From Betaproteobacteria bacterium (GTDB taxonomy: Bacteria > Pseudomonadota > Gammaproteobacteria > Burkholderiales > SG8-39): a DNA stretch of 64,000 nucleotides. The stretch lies in contig SCTY01000031.1 of NCBI GenBank assembly GCA_004297625.1, forward strand, positions 47,856-111,855, written 5' to 3'. Position 1 is the stretch's first letter; every line of letters begins with the position of its first letter. Positions 42,842 to 51,671 of the stretch are shown one piece after another. The notes beneath the pieces are model-generated. The model was not told the DNA's origin, searched no databases, and was given only the letters and a program-made list of their open reading frames with translations. Both the position numbers and the translations under genes were made by a program.

Positions 42842-45133
42842 ATGCGAGTCGAGATCGGCCAGGCGGTGCAGCGCACCGAGGACCCGGCGCTGCTGCGCGG
42901 CGACGGGCGCTATACCGACGACCTGAACGAGCCGGGGCAGGCGTATGCGGTCATGGTGAGGAGCGCGCATGCCCACGGCATTCTGAAAAGAATAGAGTTT
43001 GAAAAGGCCAAACGGATGCCCGGCGTGCTGGCGGTGTACACCGGCGCCGACCTCGCGGCGTACGGCACGCACAAGTGCGAGGTGCCGCTGCAGAACCGGG
43101 ACGGCTCGCCGATGCGCGCGCCTCTGCGGCGCTCGCTGCAGACCGACAAAGTGCGCTACGTCGGCGACCCGATCGCCTGCGTGGTCGCCGAAACGGCGGT
43201 CCGGGCGAAGGACGCCGCCGAGGCGGTCGAGGTGGACATCGAGCCGCTGCCCGCCGTGACGGCTGCGAACGAAGCGGCGAAGCCCGGCGCGCCGCTGGTT
43301 CACGAGGACGTGCCGGGAAATTGCGCGCTCGATTTTCACTACGGCGACAGCGGGAAGATTGCCGCGGCGTTCGCAAACGCCGCGCACGTCACCCGGCTCG
43401 CGCTTCGCAACACGCGCGTCGTCGTGGCGGCGATGGAGCCGCGCGCGGCGATCTGCGCCTTCGATGAAGGCAGCGGCCGCTTCACGCTCAGCGCGCCCTG
43501 CCAGGGCGTGCTGCGCATGAAGAGCCAGCTCGCCGACATCATGGGCGTGGCGCCCGAAAAGGTGCGCATCCGCACCTGGCACGTCGGCGGCTCGTTCGGC
43601 ATGAAGGGCTACATCTATCCCGAGTACGTGTGCCTCGCGCACGCCGCGCGCGCGCTCGGCCGCCCGGTGAAGTGGACCGACGAGCGCTCGGGAAGCTTCC
43701 TTTCCGACCACCACGGGCGCGATCACGAGATGGGCGCGGAGCTCGCGCTCGACGAGGAGGGCCGTTTTCTCGCGCTGCGGCTCACCGGCCACGCCAATGC
43801 CGGCGCGTTTCTCACGCCCTTCGGCCCGCAGCCCGCCACGCGCAACGCCGTGCGCAACTCGATATCCGTTTACCGCACGCCGCTTCTCGAAATTTCGACG
43901 AAGGTGATGTTCACCCACACCACGCCGACCGGTCCCTACCGCGGCGCCGGGCGCCCCGAGGCGAACTACTACATGGAGCGCCTCATCGACGCGGCGGCGG
44001 CCGAGATGGGCATCGACCGCCTCGAGCTGCGCCGGCGCAATCACATCCGCCCGGACGAGATGCCGTACAAGGCGCCGTCGGAGGCGGTGTACGACAGCGG
44101 CGACTTCCCCGCGATTCTCGAAAAGGCGCTCGTGGCAGCCGATGTAAGAAGCTTTCCGGAGCGGAAGAAACAAAGCCGCAGGAACGGGAAACTGCGCGGC
44201 CTGGGCATCGGCAGCTACCTCGAGGCGACCGCGCCGCCGGGCAAGGAGCTCGGCGGCATCCGCTTCGAGCCCGACGGCAGCGTCACGATGCTGAGCGGCA
44301 CGCTCGACTTCGGCCAGGGGCATGCGGCGCCGTTCGCGCAAGTGCTCGCCACGCGCCTCGGGCTCGCCTTCGAGAAAATGCGCCTGGTGCAGGGCGACTC
44401 CGACCAGATCGCGTTCGGCGCCGGCACCGGCGGCTCGCGCTCGATGATGATGGGCGGCGGAGCGCTCGCGCAGGCGTGCGAGCTCGTGATCCAGAAGGGC
44501 CGCGAGCTCGCCGGGGAGCATTTCGAAACCTCGCCCGCGGATATCGAGTTCCGCGAAGGAAAGTTTGTCGTGGCCGGCACCGACCGCTCGATTGATCTTT
44601 TGTCTTTAGCTAAAGACCGCCCAAAGGCTCTGGACGTGTCGCACGTGAGCGACGTCATCCCTTCCTCGTTCCCGAACGGCTGCCACGTCGCCGAGGTGGA
44701 GATCGATCCCGAGACCGGCGCCGTGGAGGTCGTGCGCTACAGCGCGGTGAACGACTTCGGCACGGTGGTGAACCCGATGCTCGTCGAAGGCCAGACGCAC
44801 GGCGGCGTGGTGCAGGGACTCGGCCAGGTGCTGATGGAAAACGCGCGCTACGACGAGGCGGGCCAGCTCCTCACCGGCTCGTTCATGGACTACGCGCTGC
44901 CGCGCGCGGGCGACGTGCCGAGCTCCATCGGCGTCGCGAGCCACCCGGTTCCCGCGACCACCAATCCGCTCGGCGTCAAGGGCTGCGGCGAAGCCGGCTG
45001 CGCCGGCGCGATGACTTCAGTGATGAACGCGATCCTCGACGCGCTCGGCGAGCTCGGCATCCGTCACTTCGACATGCCGGCGACGCCGCAGCGCGTGTGG
45101 CAGGCGATCAGAGATTGCACATCAGCTCACTGA
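42842..45133 (+). CDS. molybdopterin-binding hydroxylase large subunit (xanthine dehydrogenase family)
   Basis: A 763-residue protein of normal length for CoxL/XdhB-type large subunits. It has GDGRYTDDL and VRYVGDPIACVVAETA in the N-terminal domain, VRIRTWHVGGSFGMKGYIYPEYV, GPYRGAGRPEANYYMERLID and, near the C-terminus, GVKGCGEAGCAGAM with the catalytic glutamate. It would hydroxylate a heteroaromatic or oxidise an aldehyde-like substrate. The FAD and iron-sulfur subunit genes that normally accompany it are absent from this window. Confidence 0.88.
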   Translation: MRVEIGQAVQRTEDPALLRGDGRYTDDLNEPGQAYAVMVRSAHAHGILKRIEFEKAKRMPGVLAVYTGADLAAYGTHKCEVPLQNRDGSPMRAPLRRSLQTDKVRYVGDPIACVVAETAVRAKDAAEAVEVDIEPLPAVTAANEAAKPGAPLVHEDVPGNCALDFHYGDSGKIAAAFANAAHVTRLALRNTRVVVAAMEPRAAICAFDEGSGRFTLSAPCQGVLRMKSQLADIMGVAPEKVRIRTWHVGGSFGMKGYIYPEYVCLAHAARALGRPVKWTDERSGSFLSDHHGRDHEMGAELALDEEGRFLALRLTGHANAGAFLTPFGPQPATRNAVRNSISVYRTPLLEISTKVMFTHTTPTGPYRGAGRPEANYYMERLIDAAAAEMGIDRLELRRRNHIRPDEMPYKAPSEAVYDSGDFPAILEKALVAADVRSFPERKKQSRRNGKLRGLGIGSYLEATAPPGKELGGIRFEPDGSVTMLSGTLDFGQGHAAPFAQVLATRLGLAFEKMRLVQGDSDQIAFGAGTGGSRSMMMGGGALAQACELVIQKGRELAGEHFETSPADIEFREGKFVVAGTDRSIDLLSLAKDRPKALDVSHVSDVIPSSFPNGCHVAEVEIDPETGAVEVVRYSAVNDFGTVVNPMLVEGQTHGGVVQGLGQVLMENARYDEAGQLLTGSFMDYALPRAGDVPSSIGVASHPVPATTNPLGVKGCGEAGCAGAMTSVMNAILDALGELGIRHFDMPATPQRVWQAIRDCTSAH

Positions 45134-45886
45134 CTGGAAGAACTCGAGCAGCGCTCGGTTGAACTCTTCCGGCGCCTCGAGGTTCGGAAAATGGCCGGTG
45201 TTCGGGAAAATCTTGAGGCGCGCGCCCGGGATGGCGCCGGCAAGTGATTCCGGGTCAAGCGCCGAGAGGTTCGGATCAAGCGCGCCGACCGCGACCAGTG
45301 TCGGCACTCCGATGTCGCCCTGGCGCGGGAAAAAGTTGAGCGCAGGCACCGCGGTACAAATCGCGAGATAGGCATCGGGCGAGGCGGCACGAAGCATGTT
45401 GCGGACTTGCTCGACGGCGGGCGTATTGGCAGCCAGGGCATCGGGCGTAAACCAGTGTGCGAGGCTGGACTCCACGATTGCGCCTATACCCCGGTCCCGA
45501 ACAAGCGCTGCACGCTCGCGCCAAGCCTTCGCTCCAGTCGGAGGCAAGAAAGCCATCGTAGAACACAACACCAGACTCCGGGCACGCTTCGGATGACGCA
45601 ACGCAAGCAGGCGGGCGATCACGCCGCCCATCGACAAACCGACCACGTGCGCGCTCGCGATCTGGCATTCGGCCAATAGGCCATCGAGGTCGTCCGCAAG
45701 CTCCTCGAAGGTGAACGACGGCCCGGGAAGCTCGCTCTTCCCATGGCCGCGGACGTCGTATCGGAGGACGTGGTAGCGATCAGCGAGCGTTGGCGTCTGC
45801 GTATCCCAGAGTGAAAGATCGCAGGCCACCGAATGCACGAGCACCACGGGTGCGCCCGTGCCGTCGCGGCGCCGGTGGATCCTCAA
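45122..45886 (-). CDS. alpha/beta hydrolase (enol-lactonase-like)
   Basis: A 254-residue hydrolase: VVLVHSVACDLSLWD (oxyanion-hole region), LRYDVRGHGKSELP, HVVGLSMGGVIARLLA with the nucleophile Ser near 96, VAVGALDPNLSAL for the acid, and FPNTGHFPNLEAPEEFN with the catalytic His. It resembles PcaD-like 3-oxoadipate enol-lactonases, but the substrate is not fixed by sequence. The start overlaps the Bug receptor stop by 4 bases; the end overlaps the molybdopterin enzyme gene by 12 bases on the opposite strand. Confidence 0.87.
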   Translation of the reverse strand: MRIHRRRDGTGAPVVLVHSVACDLSLWDTQTPTLADRYHVLRYDVRGHGKSELPGPSFTFEELADDLDGLLAECQIASAHVVGLSMGGVIARLLALRHPKRARSLVLCSTMAFLPPTGAKAWRERAALVRDRGIGAIVESSLAHWFTPDALAANTPAVEQVRNMLRAASPDAYLAICTAVPALNFFPRQGDIGVPTLVAVGALDPNLSALDPESLAGAIPGARLKIFPNTGHFPNLEAPEEFNRALLEFFQSVS

Positions 45887-46836
45887 TCGACGCGCACTTG
45901 CATTTCCTTCACGGCTTTCGCCCAGAAGGCCGCCTCCTCGCGCCAGCGCTTCGCCGTTTCCTCGGGCGTCGTGCCGACTGCAACAATGCCGAGCCTCGCA
46001 AAACGCTCCGCGCTGGCTGGCGCGGCAAGCGAAGCCCGGAAGGCCTGATAGAGCTTGTCGATGATTTCAGCCGATGTTCCTTTCGGGACCGCGACCGCCC
46101 AGTAGTTGCTCGCGTTGATATCGCCCAGCCCGACCTCGTTGAACGTCGGCGTGTCCGGAAGCGCAGGCAGGCGTTTATCGTTCGACACGGCGACCGCGTA
46201 AAGCTTGCCCGCCTTCACGTGCTGCGCGCCGAGCCCCGCGCCACCCATGTAGAACTGCACTTCGTTGGCGAGAAGCGCAGACACGACCTGGGCCGCACCC
46301 TTGTACGGAATGTGCGTCATGCCGAGGTCGCGCGTCTGGTTGATGAGCGCCGCGGAAAGATGAGGCGTGGTGCCGGCGCCAGGCGATCCGTAATTGACCT
46401 TGCCCTTGTTCGCTTTCGCGTAGCGAACAAAATCGGCAAAGGTCCTTCCCGGCACTTGCGCGTTGATAAAGATGACCGAGGGCACATCGACGAGGATAGT
46501 GACCGGCGAGAGCTTCGCGAGCGGATCGAACCCCATCCCCTTGTAAAGGAATTGGTTGATGACGAAATTGTTGGTCGCCCCGACGACCACGGTGTAGCCG
46601 TCGGGCTCTGCCGCGGCGACCGCGCCGGTGCCGATGTTGCCGCCGGCGCCCGGCCGGTTGTCCACGATCACCGGCTGGCCGAGCTTCGGACGCAGCTCCT
46701 CGGCGAGAAGGCGGCTCACCACGTCGCCCATCGCGCCGGCGACATACGGCACGACGATGTGCACCGGCTTCTCTGGGTATTCCGCGCTAGCTGCACAAGC
46801 GGTAAACAGTCCAAGCCACAGCAACAGGTTTCTCAT
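45883..46836 (-). CDS. second Bug/TctC-type periplasmic receptor
   Basis: A 317-residue protein. Signal peptide MRNLLLWLGLFTACAASA, then EYPEKPVHIVVPYVAGAMGD, IVDNRPGAGGNIGT, EPDGYTVVVGATNNFVIN and VNYGSPGAGTTPHLSAAL. It is only distantly similar to the receptor at 35701. It is coupled by ATGA overlaps to the AhpD-like pseudogene upstream and to the hydrolase downstream, so it was probably the uptake receptor for the compound that these enzymes process. Confidence 0.9.
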   Translation of the reverse strand: MRNLLLWLGLFTACAASAEYPEKPVHIVVPYVAGAMGDVVSRLLAEELRPKLGQPVIVDNRPGAGGNIGTGAVAAAEPDGYTVVVGATNNFVINQFLYKGMGFDPLAKLSPVTILVDVPSVIFINAQVPGRTFADFVRYAKANKGKVNYGSPGAGTTPHLSAALINQTRDLGMTHIPYKGAAQVVSALLANEVQFYMGGAGLGAQHVKAGKLYAVAVSNDKRLPALPDTPTFNEVGLGDINASNYWAVAVPKGTSAEIIDKLYQAFRASLAAPASAERFARLGIVAVGTTPEETAKRWREEAAFWAKAVKEMQVRVD

Positions 46837-47567
46837 GCGGAGCCTCTCACCCGATAAAACTCGTTGATCCCCACTTGCGCGCGAAGCTCCGGGAGATCGC
46901 GGCCGCGCGCGGCAGTGGTGTAGGGAATGCCGATGGCGTCGGCGACGCGAACGAATCCGTGAAAAGCCGCCACGACGGCCGCGGCGTCGACGAAGGCCGC
47001 GTCGCCCAGCACGGCGCGCAGCCGCTTACTGGTGCAGCGCCGAGACGCGCGCCGCAAGAACCTCGGTTTGCGGCCGGCTGATGGCGCGGATCGACTGGTC
47101 GAACTGGTACACGAACTCGGCGGGCAGGTAGTGACAGTTGGCGAGCGCCCAGTAGTCGCGCACCGATTGCGGCACGAGGGAGAGTCCCCGGTAGATGTAG
47201 CCGGCCTTGGGGCTCGGGTAGAGCGCGCCATCGGACTCCACTGCGTCCTCGGGCTCGACAAGCGGCAGCCAGGCCGCCTGCTTCTTCGCTCCCGGCGGGA
47301 GCCACGAGGCCGACGGATGAGCTCGACCTCGGCCCCGGTCAGTTTGCCGAGCGTCTCGTGCGGGCCGGGCAAATTGGGTGACAGCGCGGCCCTGATCTTC
47401 GCGCATTGCGTACAGGTGCGTGCCTTCCGGATCTCCGCGGCCACCGCGGTTCGGCGCTCGCCGGTGAGCCAAGTGCCGGGTCTTGCGATCGCCGCCCAAG
47501 CGCGCTCGTGCGCCTCGACGAGGTCTTCGCGGATTGGAAGATCGGTTTCTCCGAATGCTCGAGTCAT
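46833..47567 (-). pseudogene. AhpD/carboxymuconolactone-decarboxylase-like gene with two frameshifts
   Basis: The start frame encodes VEAHERAWAAIARPGTWLTG and TCTQCAKIRAAL and loses sense near 47315. The middle then reads correctly one frame over (WLPPGAKKQAAWLPLVEPED, AGYIYRGLSLVPQSVRDYW, FVYQFDQSIRAISRPQTEVL) up to a TAA at about 47033, and the end returns to the first frame (LGDAAFVDAAAVVAAFHGFV, IGIPYTT). Two compensating shifts in one peroxidase-like domain mean a broken gene or two sequencing errors. The family uses a redox CxxC or acid-base site. Confidence 0.65.
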
Positions 47568-47579
47568 CTTTTCCTTCCC

Positions 47580-48479
47580 CTAGAGGTCAATTCTCATCAA
47601 GTCGTGCGCGATGGCAAGCGCTCCGGCGTAATGCCTGCGGATATCGCGCACCACGCTTTCCATGAACTGCGGTCCGACCAGCTCGATCGGCATGTGCTTC
47701 GCGAGATAGCGTTTCATCACCGGACTCGTGGTGTCGAAGTGGCCGAAGTGCGTCGCAACGACGCTCTTGACTCCGGCGCGCGCCGCCAGCTTCCCGAGCT
47801 CCGTCGGCGAAGTGTGCGCATAGGTGCCGATGTTCGTCTTCTTGCGGAAAGCGAGCGCCTCTTCCGGGAAGGTGCACTCGTGGATGAGCAGATCGGCGCC
47901 TTGCGCGAGGCGCGCCATCGACTCGCAAGGCGCGGTGTCGCCCGAAAACGCGATCACCTTGCCCTCGACCTCGATGCGAAAGCCGAAGCAGTGCAGGATT
48001 TCGCTCGGGATGTGCTCCACGTAGTCGGCGTGCACCTTCACCGCCGCGTCTTCGTACACCAATCCGGGCCCGAACTCGTGCACCGCGGGCCGCACCATCT
48101 CCATCGACTCGGCGCGCTGCTTGTACTGCGCGCGGGCGTTGATGTCGGCGTGAAACGCGCCTTCTTCGAGCAAGTGCGATACGAACCGTTGGGTGCCCGG
48201 TGGCCCGTAGATCGCCGGCTTCACCGTGCGATTCATCATCCACGTGGAAATGACGAAGTAGGCCGCGTCCTCGATGTGGTCGAAATGCAGGTGGCTGATG
48301 AAGACGTGGTTGACTTCGGAGGGATCGATGTTGGCTCGAACCAACTGGCGCGTCGTGCCGTGTCCGATATCGAGCAGGTAGTGCCGGCCCGCCGCGCTGA
48401 TGACGATGCCCGAATGCCCCCGGTCCGGATCGACCAGGGCCGCGCCGGTGCCGAGCATCACGATGCGTACGCCGGCCAT
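47580..48479 (-). CDS. MBL-fold metallo-hydrolase (RNase Z/arylsulfatase-like)
   Basis: A 299-residue protein from the ATG at 48479. It has VMLGTGAALVDPDRGHSG, LLDIGHGTTRQL, FISHLHFDHIEDAAYF (the HxHxDH zinc motif near 65-70), FSGDTAPCESM, LLIHECTF and VATHFGHFD. This is the RNase Z-like subgroup, which includes hydrolases of small esters and lactones as well as tRNA 3' processing. The catabolic neighbours favour a small-molecule substrate. It is first gene of the operon and divergent from the IclR regulator. Confidence 0.85.
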   Translation of the reverse strand: MAGVRIVMLGTGAALVDPDRGHSGIVISAAGRHYLLDIGHGTTRQLVRANIDPSEVNHVFISHLHFDHIEDAAYFVISTWMMNRTVKPAIYGPPGTQRFVSHLLEEGAFHADINARAQYKQRAESMEMVRPAVHEFGPGLVYEDAAVKVHADYVEHIPSEILHCFGFRIEVEGKVIAFSGDTAPCESMARLAQGADLLIHECTFPEEALAFRKKTNIGTYAHTSPTELGKLAARAGVKSVVATHFGHFDTTSPVMKRYLAKHMPIELVGPQFMESVVRDIRRHYAGALAIAHDLMRIDL

Positions 48480-48524
48480 GGCGCGACAACGTACCCCTTG
48501 CCACCGTGGGTCCACAAATGGGAC

Positions 48525-48541
48525 ATTTCACTCGGTGAAAT
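48525..48541. promoter_or_regulatory. palindromic IclR-type operator
   Basis: ATTTCAC-TCG-GTGAAAT, perfect 7-bp arms, lies in the 55-base divergent region and overlaps the GTG start of the IclR gene (48535). IclR-family sites have this size and symmetry. It could repress both the regulator and the MBL-led operon. Confidence 0.5.
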
Positions 48542-49311
48542 CCGGGACGAAGCGGGTAGAGGCGCTGGCGCGCGGTCTTGCGATATTGAAGGCGGTGTGC
48601 GCCCGCCCCGGCGCCTCGCTGCACGAGTTGCACGGCAGCACGGGCGTGGCGAAGGCGACGTTGCTTCGCTCGCTGAGGACACTCCAGGACGGCGGGTTCA
48701 TCTCGCGGCGCCTGGCCGATGGCGGCTACCTGCCGTTGCCGATATCCCAGGACGGCGCACGCTGGCTGCCCTTCACCGAGGCCGCGGGGCCGGCGCTGGA
48801 AGCGCTCAGCCGCTCCATTGCGTGGCCGACCGACGTCGGCATACGCGAGGGCGCTTCGATGCTCGTTCTCGAAAGCAACCGGCGGCTTTCATCGATCCGA
48901 GTCAATCGCCAGGCACTCGGCGCTCGCCCGCACATGCTCTGGTCCGCCATGGGACGCGCCTACCTCGCCTTCTGCTCCAGTGACGAGCGGGAAGAAATCT
49001 TCTCGGCGCTCCGCGCCTCGAGCGCGCCCGAGGACCGTGCAGCACGCAATCGGCGCAGGATCGAACGGCTGGTCGAAGAAACGCGCAAGCGCGGCTACGG
49101 CGTGCGCGATACCCGCTACGGCGTTCTCGACCTCGGCCGCCCGGTATCCGCGATCGCCGTTCCGGTACGCCGAGGCGAACGCGTGCTCGCCTGCCTCAAC
49201 TGCGTGTGGCTGCGCGACGTGATGGACGAGGCTGAAGTAGTGGCACGTTATCTAGCGCCGTTGCGTGCCGCGGCGGACAACATCGCGCAGCATTTCAATC
49301 CGGGCGTTTAG
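48535..49311 (+). CDS. IclR-family transcriptional regulator
   Basis: A 258-residue protein from the GTG at 48535, which gives the normal start VKSGTKRVEALARGLAILKA. The helix-turn-helix is SLHELHGSTGVAKATLLRSL; the effector domain includes ESNRRLSSIRVNRQALGARP, WSAMGRAYLAF and RGYGVRDTRYGVLDLG. IclR proteins control aromatic and organic-acid catabolism, often of a divergent operon, here the MBL, AhpD-like, Bug and hydrolase genes. The end overlaps the iron-cluster protein gene by 4 bases on the opposite strand. Confidence 0.88.
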   Translation: MKSGTKRVEALARGLAILKAVCARPGASLHELHGSTGVAKATLLRSLRTLQDGGFISRRLADGGYLPLPISQDGARWLPFTEAAGPALEALSRSIAWPTDVGIREGASMLVLESNRRLSSIRVNRQALGARPHMLWSAMGRAYLAFCSSDEREEIFSALRASSAPEDRAARNRRRIERLVEETRKRGYGVRDTRYGVLDLGRPVSAIAVPVRRGERVLACLNCVWLRDVMDEAEVVARYLAPLRAAADNIAQHFNPGV

Positions 49312-50045
49312 AACTCGTATTCGACGCGAAAGCGCAGCGTGCGGTCGGGCGCGGCGGGCGAGGCGGCGACGAGGAACGCGGCGTCGTACTTGAGCTCCTG
49401 CCGCGTGCCCACATGCAGCCGGCCGAAGACCGCCGGGCCGAGGAGGTGCGGCTGCTCGTTGTGCGCGTTCCAGTCGTCCCACTTGCCGAGCTCGCCGAAG
49501 CCCTGGAAGCCGAACTCGAACGCCGGGCGCCAGCGGTATTTCGCCTGCCACTCGTAGTGCAGCTCGGTCGGGCTCGGCTCTTCGGCGTGCACGTGGCGCT
49601 CGAAGAGCGCGTTGCCGTTCAGCTGCACGCGGCCGAACTCGGTCTGCAGCAGCGGCCCGTACTTGAGCTCCCAGCCTTCGGCGTGGTCGCGCGGACGCTC
49701 GATCTCGAACAGGAATCCGGCGTCGATCGGATACTTGCCGGTCTCGGTGAACTGCAAGACGTTTTCCCACTCGAGCGCCTCGTAGGCGGTGCTCTTTTCC
49801 GTGCCGCCCTCGAAGCCCGCGTTCAGCTCGGTAAACCACCACGGCGCGATGCCTGCGCCGAAGCCAATGATCGTCTGGTGCTCGTGCGTGCCGTCGCCGG
49901 CCTTGGCGCGGCCCCACTTGAGCTCGAGCTCGCGCTCGCCGTACTCGACGATCGGACTTTTCACGTACGCGGCGGGGCCGGCAAGCGCCGCCTGCGCCGC
50001 GCACAGAGCGAGCGCGGCCACCGCATAGACATGCGTTTTTTTCAT
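49308..50045 (-). CDS. outer-membrane-type protein of the iron-uptake cluster
   Basis: A 245-residue protein. Signal peptide MKKTHVYAVAALALCAAQAALA; the mature part alternates polar and aromatic residues (e.g. ELELKWGRAK, YEWQAKYRWRPAFEFGFQGF) and ends in LRFRVEYEF, the C-terminal Phe signature of outer-membrane beta barrels. I do not recognise the family by name. Its place directly after the FTR1 permease suggests a role in iron passage or sensing at the outer membrane (inference). Confidence 0.7.
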   Translation of the reverse strand: MKKTHVYAVAALALCAAQAALAGPAAYVKSPIVEYGERELELKWGRAKAGDGTHEHQTIIGFGAGIAPWWFTELNAGFEGGTEKSTAYEALEWENVLQFTETGKYPIDAGFLFEIERPRDHAEGWELKYGPLLQTEFGRVQLNGNALFERHVHAEEPSPTELHYEWQAKYRWRPAFEFGFQGFGELGKWDDWNAHNEQPHLLGPAVFGRLHVGTRQELKYDAAFLVAASPAAPDRTLRFRVEYEF

Positions 50046-50057
50046 GCCGCTTTCCTT

Positions 50058-50873
50058 TTAGTGATTTAGCCGGGGCGGGCGCGCGAGCTTGGCGCCGAGC
50101 AGAATCAGCGTCAGCGTGACGGCATAGAAGATCACCTGCGTCGCGCTGGGGCGCGCGTCATATCCGATCAGCACCTGCAGCAACGAGCCGATCGCGGTCT
50201 CGGGCGAAAGCAGCCAGGAGGTGTCCCAGAGCGGGTCGAGCATGCCCGGCAGGATGTCCGCCTGGATAAGGTAGCGCGCCATCTGCCCCGCCATGCCGGC
50301 GGCGAGCAGGAGCACCAGAGCTCCGGTCACGGAGAAGAACCAGCGCACCGGGATGCGCAGCAGCCCGGCGTACAGCGCGTAGCCGACGGCGGCGCCGGCG
50401 CCCACGCCGAGCACGCCGCCCGCCGCGACCGCAGCCGGCGTAAGGCCGCCTCCCGAGAACATGCCGTGCAGGAAAAGCACCGTCTCGGAGCCTTCGCGCA
50501 GTACGACGAGCGCGACGATGACCACGATCGCCGACAGTCCGCGTGCGCCCTGCTTCACCTCGTTCGCGACCTGGCGCGCCTGCGCGGCCATGGCGGCGCC
50601 GTGGCGCGTCATCCAGATCATGTGCCAGCCGAGCATCAGCACCGCGAGGCCGAGCACCGTTGCGTTGAAAAGCTCCTGGCCCATGCCCTGCGCGCTGGCG
50701 GCGATCACCCCGGCGAAAAGCGCGACCAGCACCGCGCCCGCGGCACCGGCGGCGACGCCTATGCCGAGCGCGCGCCGGCTCTGCGCAACGCTGCGCGAGG
50801 CGGCGGCCACCACGCCGAGGATCAGCGCGGCCTCGAGGGTCTCGCGGAATACCAATATGGCGACGCTAAGCAC
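50058..50873 (-). CDS. FTR1-family iron permease
   Basis: A 271-residue protein with about seven transmembrane helices. Two R-E-x-x-E iron motifs are present: FRETLEAAL near residue 9 and LREGSETVLFL near 125, as in EfeU/Ftr1. It would carry iron across the inner membrane. GTG start with GGAG 7 bases upstream. It is preceded by a cupredoxin-like protein and followed by an outer-membrane-type protein. No EfeB peroxidase or ferredoxin partner is seen. Confidence 0.9.
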   Translation of the reverse strand: MLSVAILVFRETLEAALILGVVAAASRSVAQSRRALGIGVAAGAAGAVLVALFAGVIAASAQGMGQELFNATVLGLAVLMLGWHMIWMTRHGAAMAAQARQVANEVKQGARGLSAIVVIVALVVLREGSETVLFLHGMFSGGGLTPAAVAAGGVLGVGAGAAVGYALYAGLLRIPVRWFFSVTGALVLLLAAGMAGQMARYLIQADILPGMLDPLWDTSWLLSPETAIGSLLQVLIGYDARPSATQVIFYAVTLTLILLGAKLARPPRLNH

Positions 50874-50877
50874 GCAT

Positions 50878-51198
50878 TTACTCCGCGACGATCACGCCTT
50901 TGGCGGTCGCCTCGTGGAACTCGCCGACGAACGGGTAGCGCCCGGGCTTGAGCGGGCCGATGAAGATTTGCGCTTTCGACTTGCCGGGAATGACCTTCTC
51001 GCGGTTGAGCGGGTGGCTTTCGAATTCCTCGGACGTCGAGTCCTCGTTGGCCACGATCAGCTTGATCTTCTTGTTCGCCGGGACACGTACCTCGGCCGGC
51101 GTAAAGCGATGGTCCTTGATCGTGATCCGGAACTCCGGCGTCTGGGCGAGCGCGAGCGCCGGCGCAAGGAAAAACAGTGAAATCAATAATTTCTTCAT
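50878..51198 (-). CDS. periplasmic cupredoxin-like protein
   Basis: A 106-residue protein. Signal peptide MKKLLISLFFLAPALALA, then a cupredoxin beta sandwich: FRITIKDHRFTPAEVRVPAN, KIKLIVANEDST, FIGPLKPGRYPFVGEFH. The conserved copper cysteine of true cupredoxins is missing, as in the EfeO N-terminal domain and other iron-uptake cupredoxins, so it may bind iron through His/Glu/Met-type ligands. It is first gene of the iron operon. Confidence 0.8.
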   Translation of the reverse strand: MKKLLISLFFLAPALALAQTPEFRITIKDHRFTPAEVRVPANKKIKLIVANEDSTSEEFESHPLNREKVIPGKSKAQIFIGPLKPGRYPFVGEFHEATAKGVIVAE

Positions 51199-51203
51199 TT
51201 CTT

Positions 51204-51261
51204 GAGAATGAGAAGTCCTAACATTAGCGCCAGCCTAAATGAGAGAAGTTCTTATTGTCAA
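51204..51261 (-). promoter_or_regulatory. candidate promoter, possibly Fur-controlled
   Basis: A perfect -35 TTGACA (51261-51256) is followed after 18 bases by TAGGCT (51237-51232). Between this and the cupredoxin gene lies GAGAATGAGAAG on the plus strand (51204-51215), which loosely resembles Fur half-sites. Fur control would fit the gene content but the site is weak. Confidence 0.3.
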
Positions 51262-51398
51262 GCCCATCGTCCAGATCAGTTGACCAACCGGCTCAGATCC
51301 GGGCGAGCCTGCCCAACCCTCGTGACGAAGTTCGCTGACGGAAAACGTCGGCAGTGAAAGACTTCGTCAGGGGGCGAACAAAAGAGGAGTGAACTCAA

Positions 51399-51671
51399 AT
51401 GGATCTGTCGAAAGCCGTTGCTTGCACCGCCCTCGTGATCATCGTCGTGCTCACCGCCGGGCACGCCCTCTCGCAGGACAAGCCCACGGCCCTCGCCGTC
51501 GACGAGGCCGCCAAAACGCAGGAAGCGGTGGAAGCGCGCGAGCGCGCGGCAGAAGAGAAGCGCGAGGCGCGGCGGCAGATCGAGGAGGATATCGCCCGGC
51601 GCTGCGTCATCAAGCCGGTGATGACCGACGCGGAGATCGACGGCTGCCGGGTCGCCTACCGGCTGTACTAG
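51399..51671 (+). CDS. small exported protein of unknown function
   Basis: A 90-residue protein. ATG preceded by AGAGGAG. N-terminal hydrophobic segment ACTALVIIVVLTAGHALS is a signal peptide or anchor; the middle is a charged helix (EARERAAEEKREARRQIEED), and there are two cysteines near the C-terminus (RRCVIKP, DGCRVAY) that may pair. No family recognised. It ends 4 bases into the PIN gene of the other strand. Confidence 0.65.
   Translation: MDLSKAVACTALVIIVVLTAGHALSQDKPTALAVDEAAKTQEAVEARERAAEEKREARRQIEEDIARRCVIKPVMTDAEIDGCRVAYRLY

Noticed and set aside
42188..44521. 777-codon minus-strand open frame opposite the exonuclease and molybdopterin enzyme
   Set aside because: It crosses the intergenic REP repeat and two real plus-strand genes; composition only.
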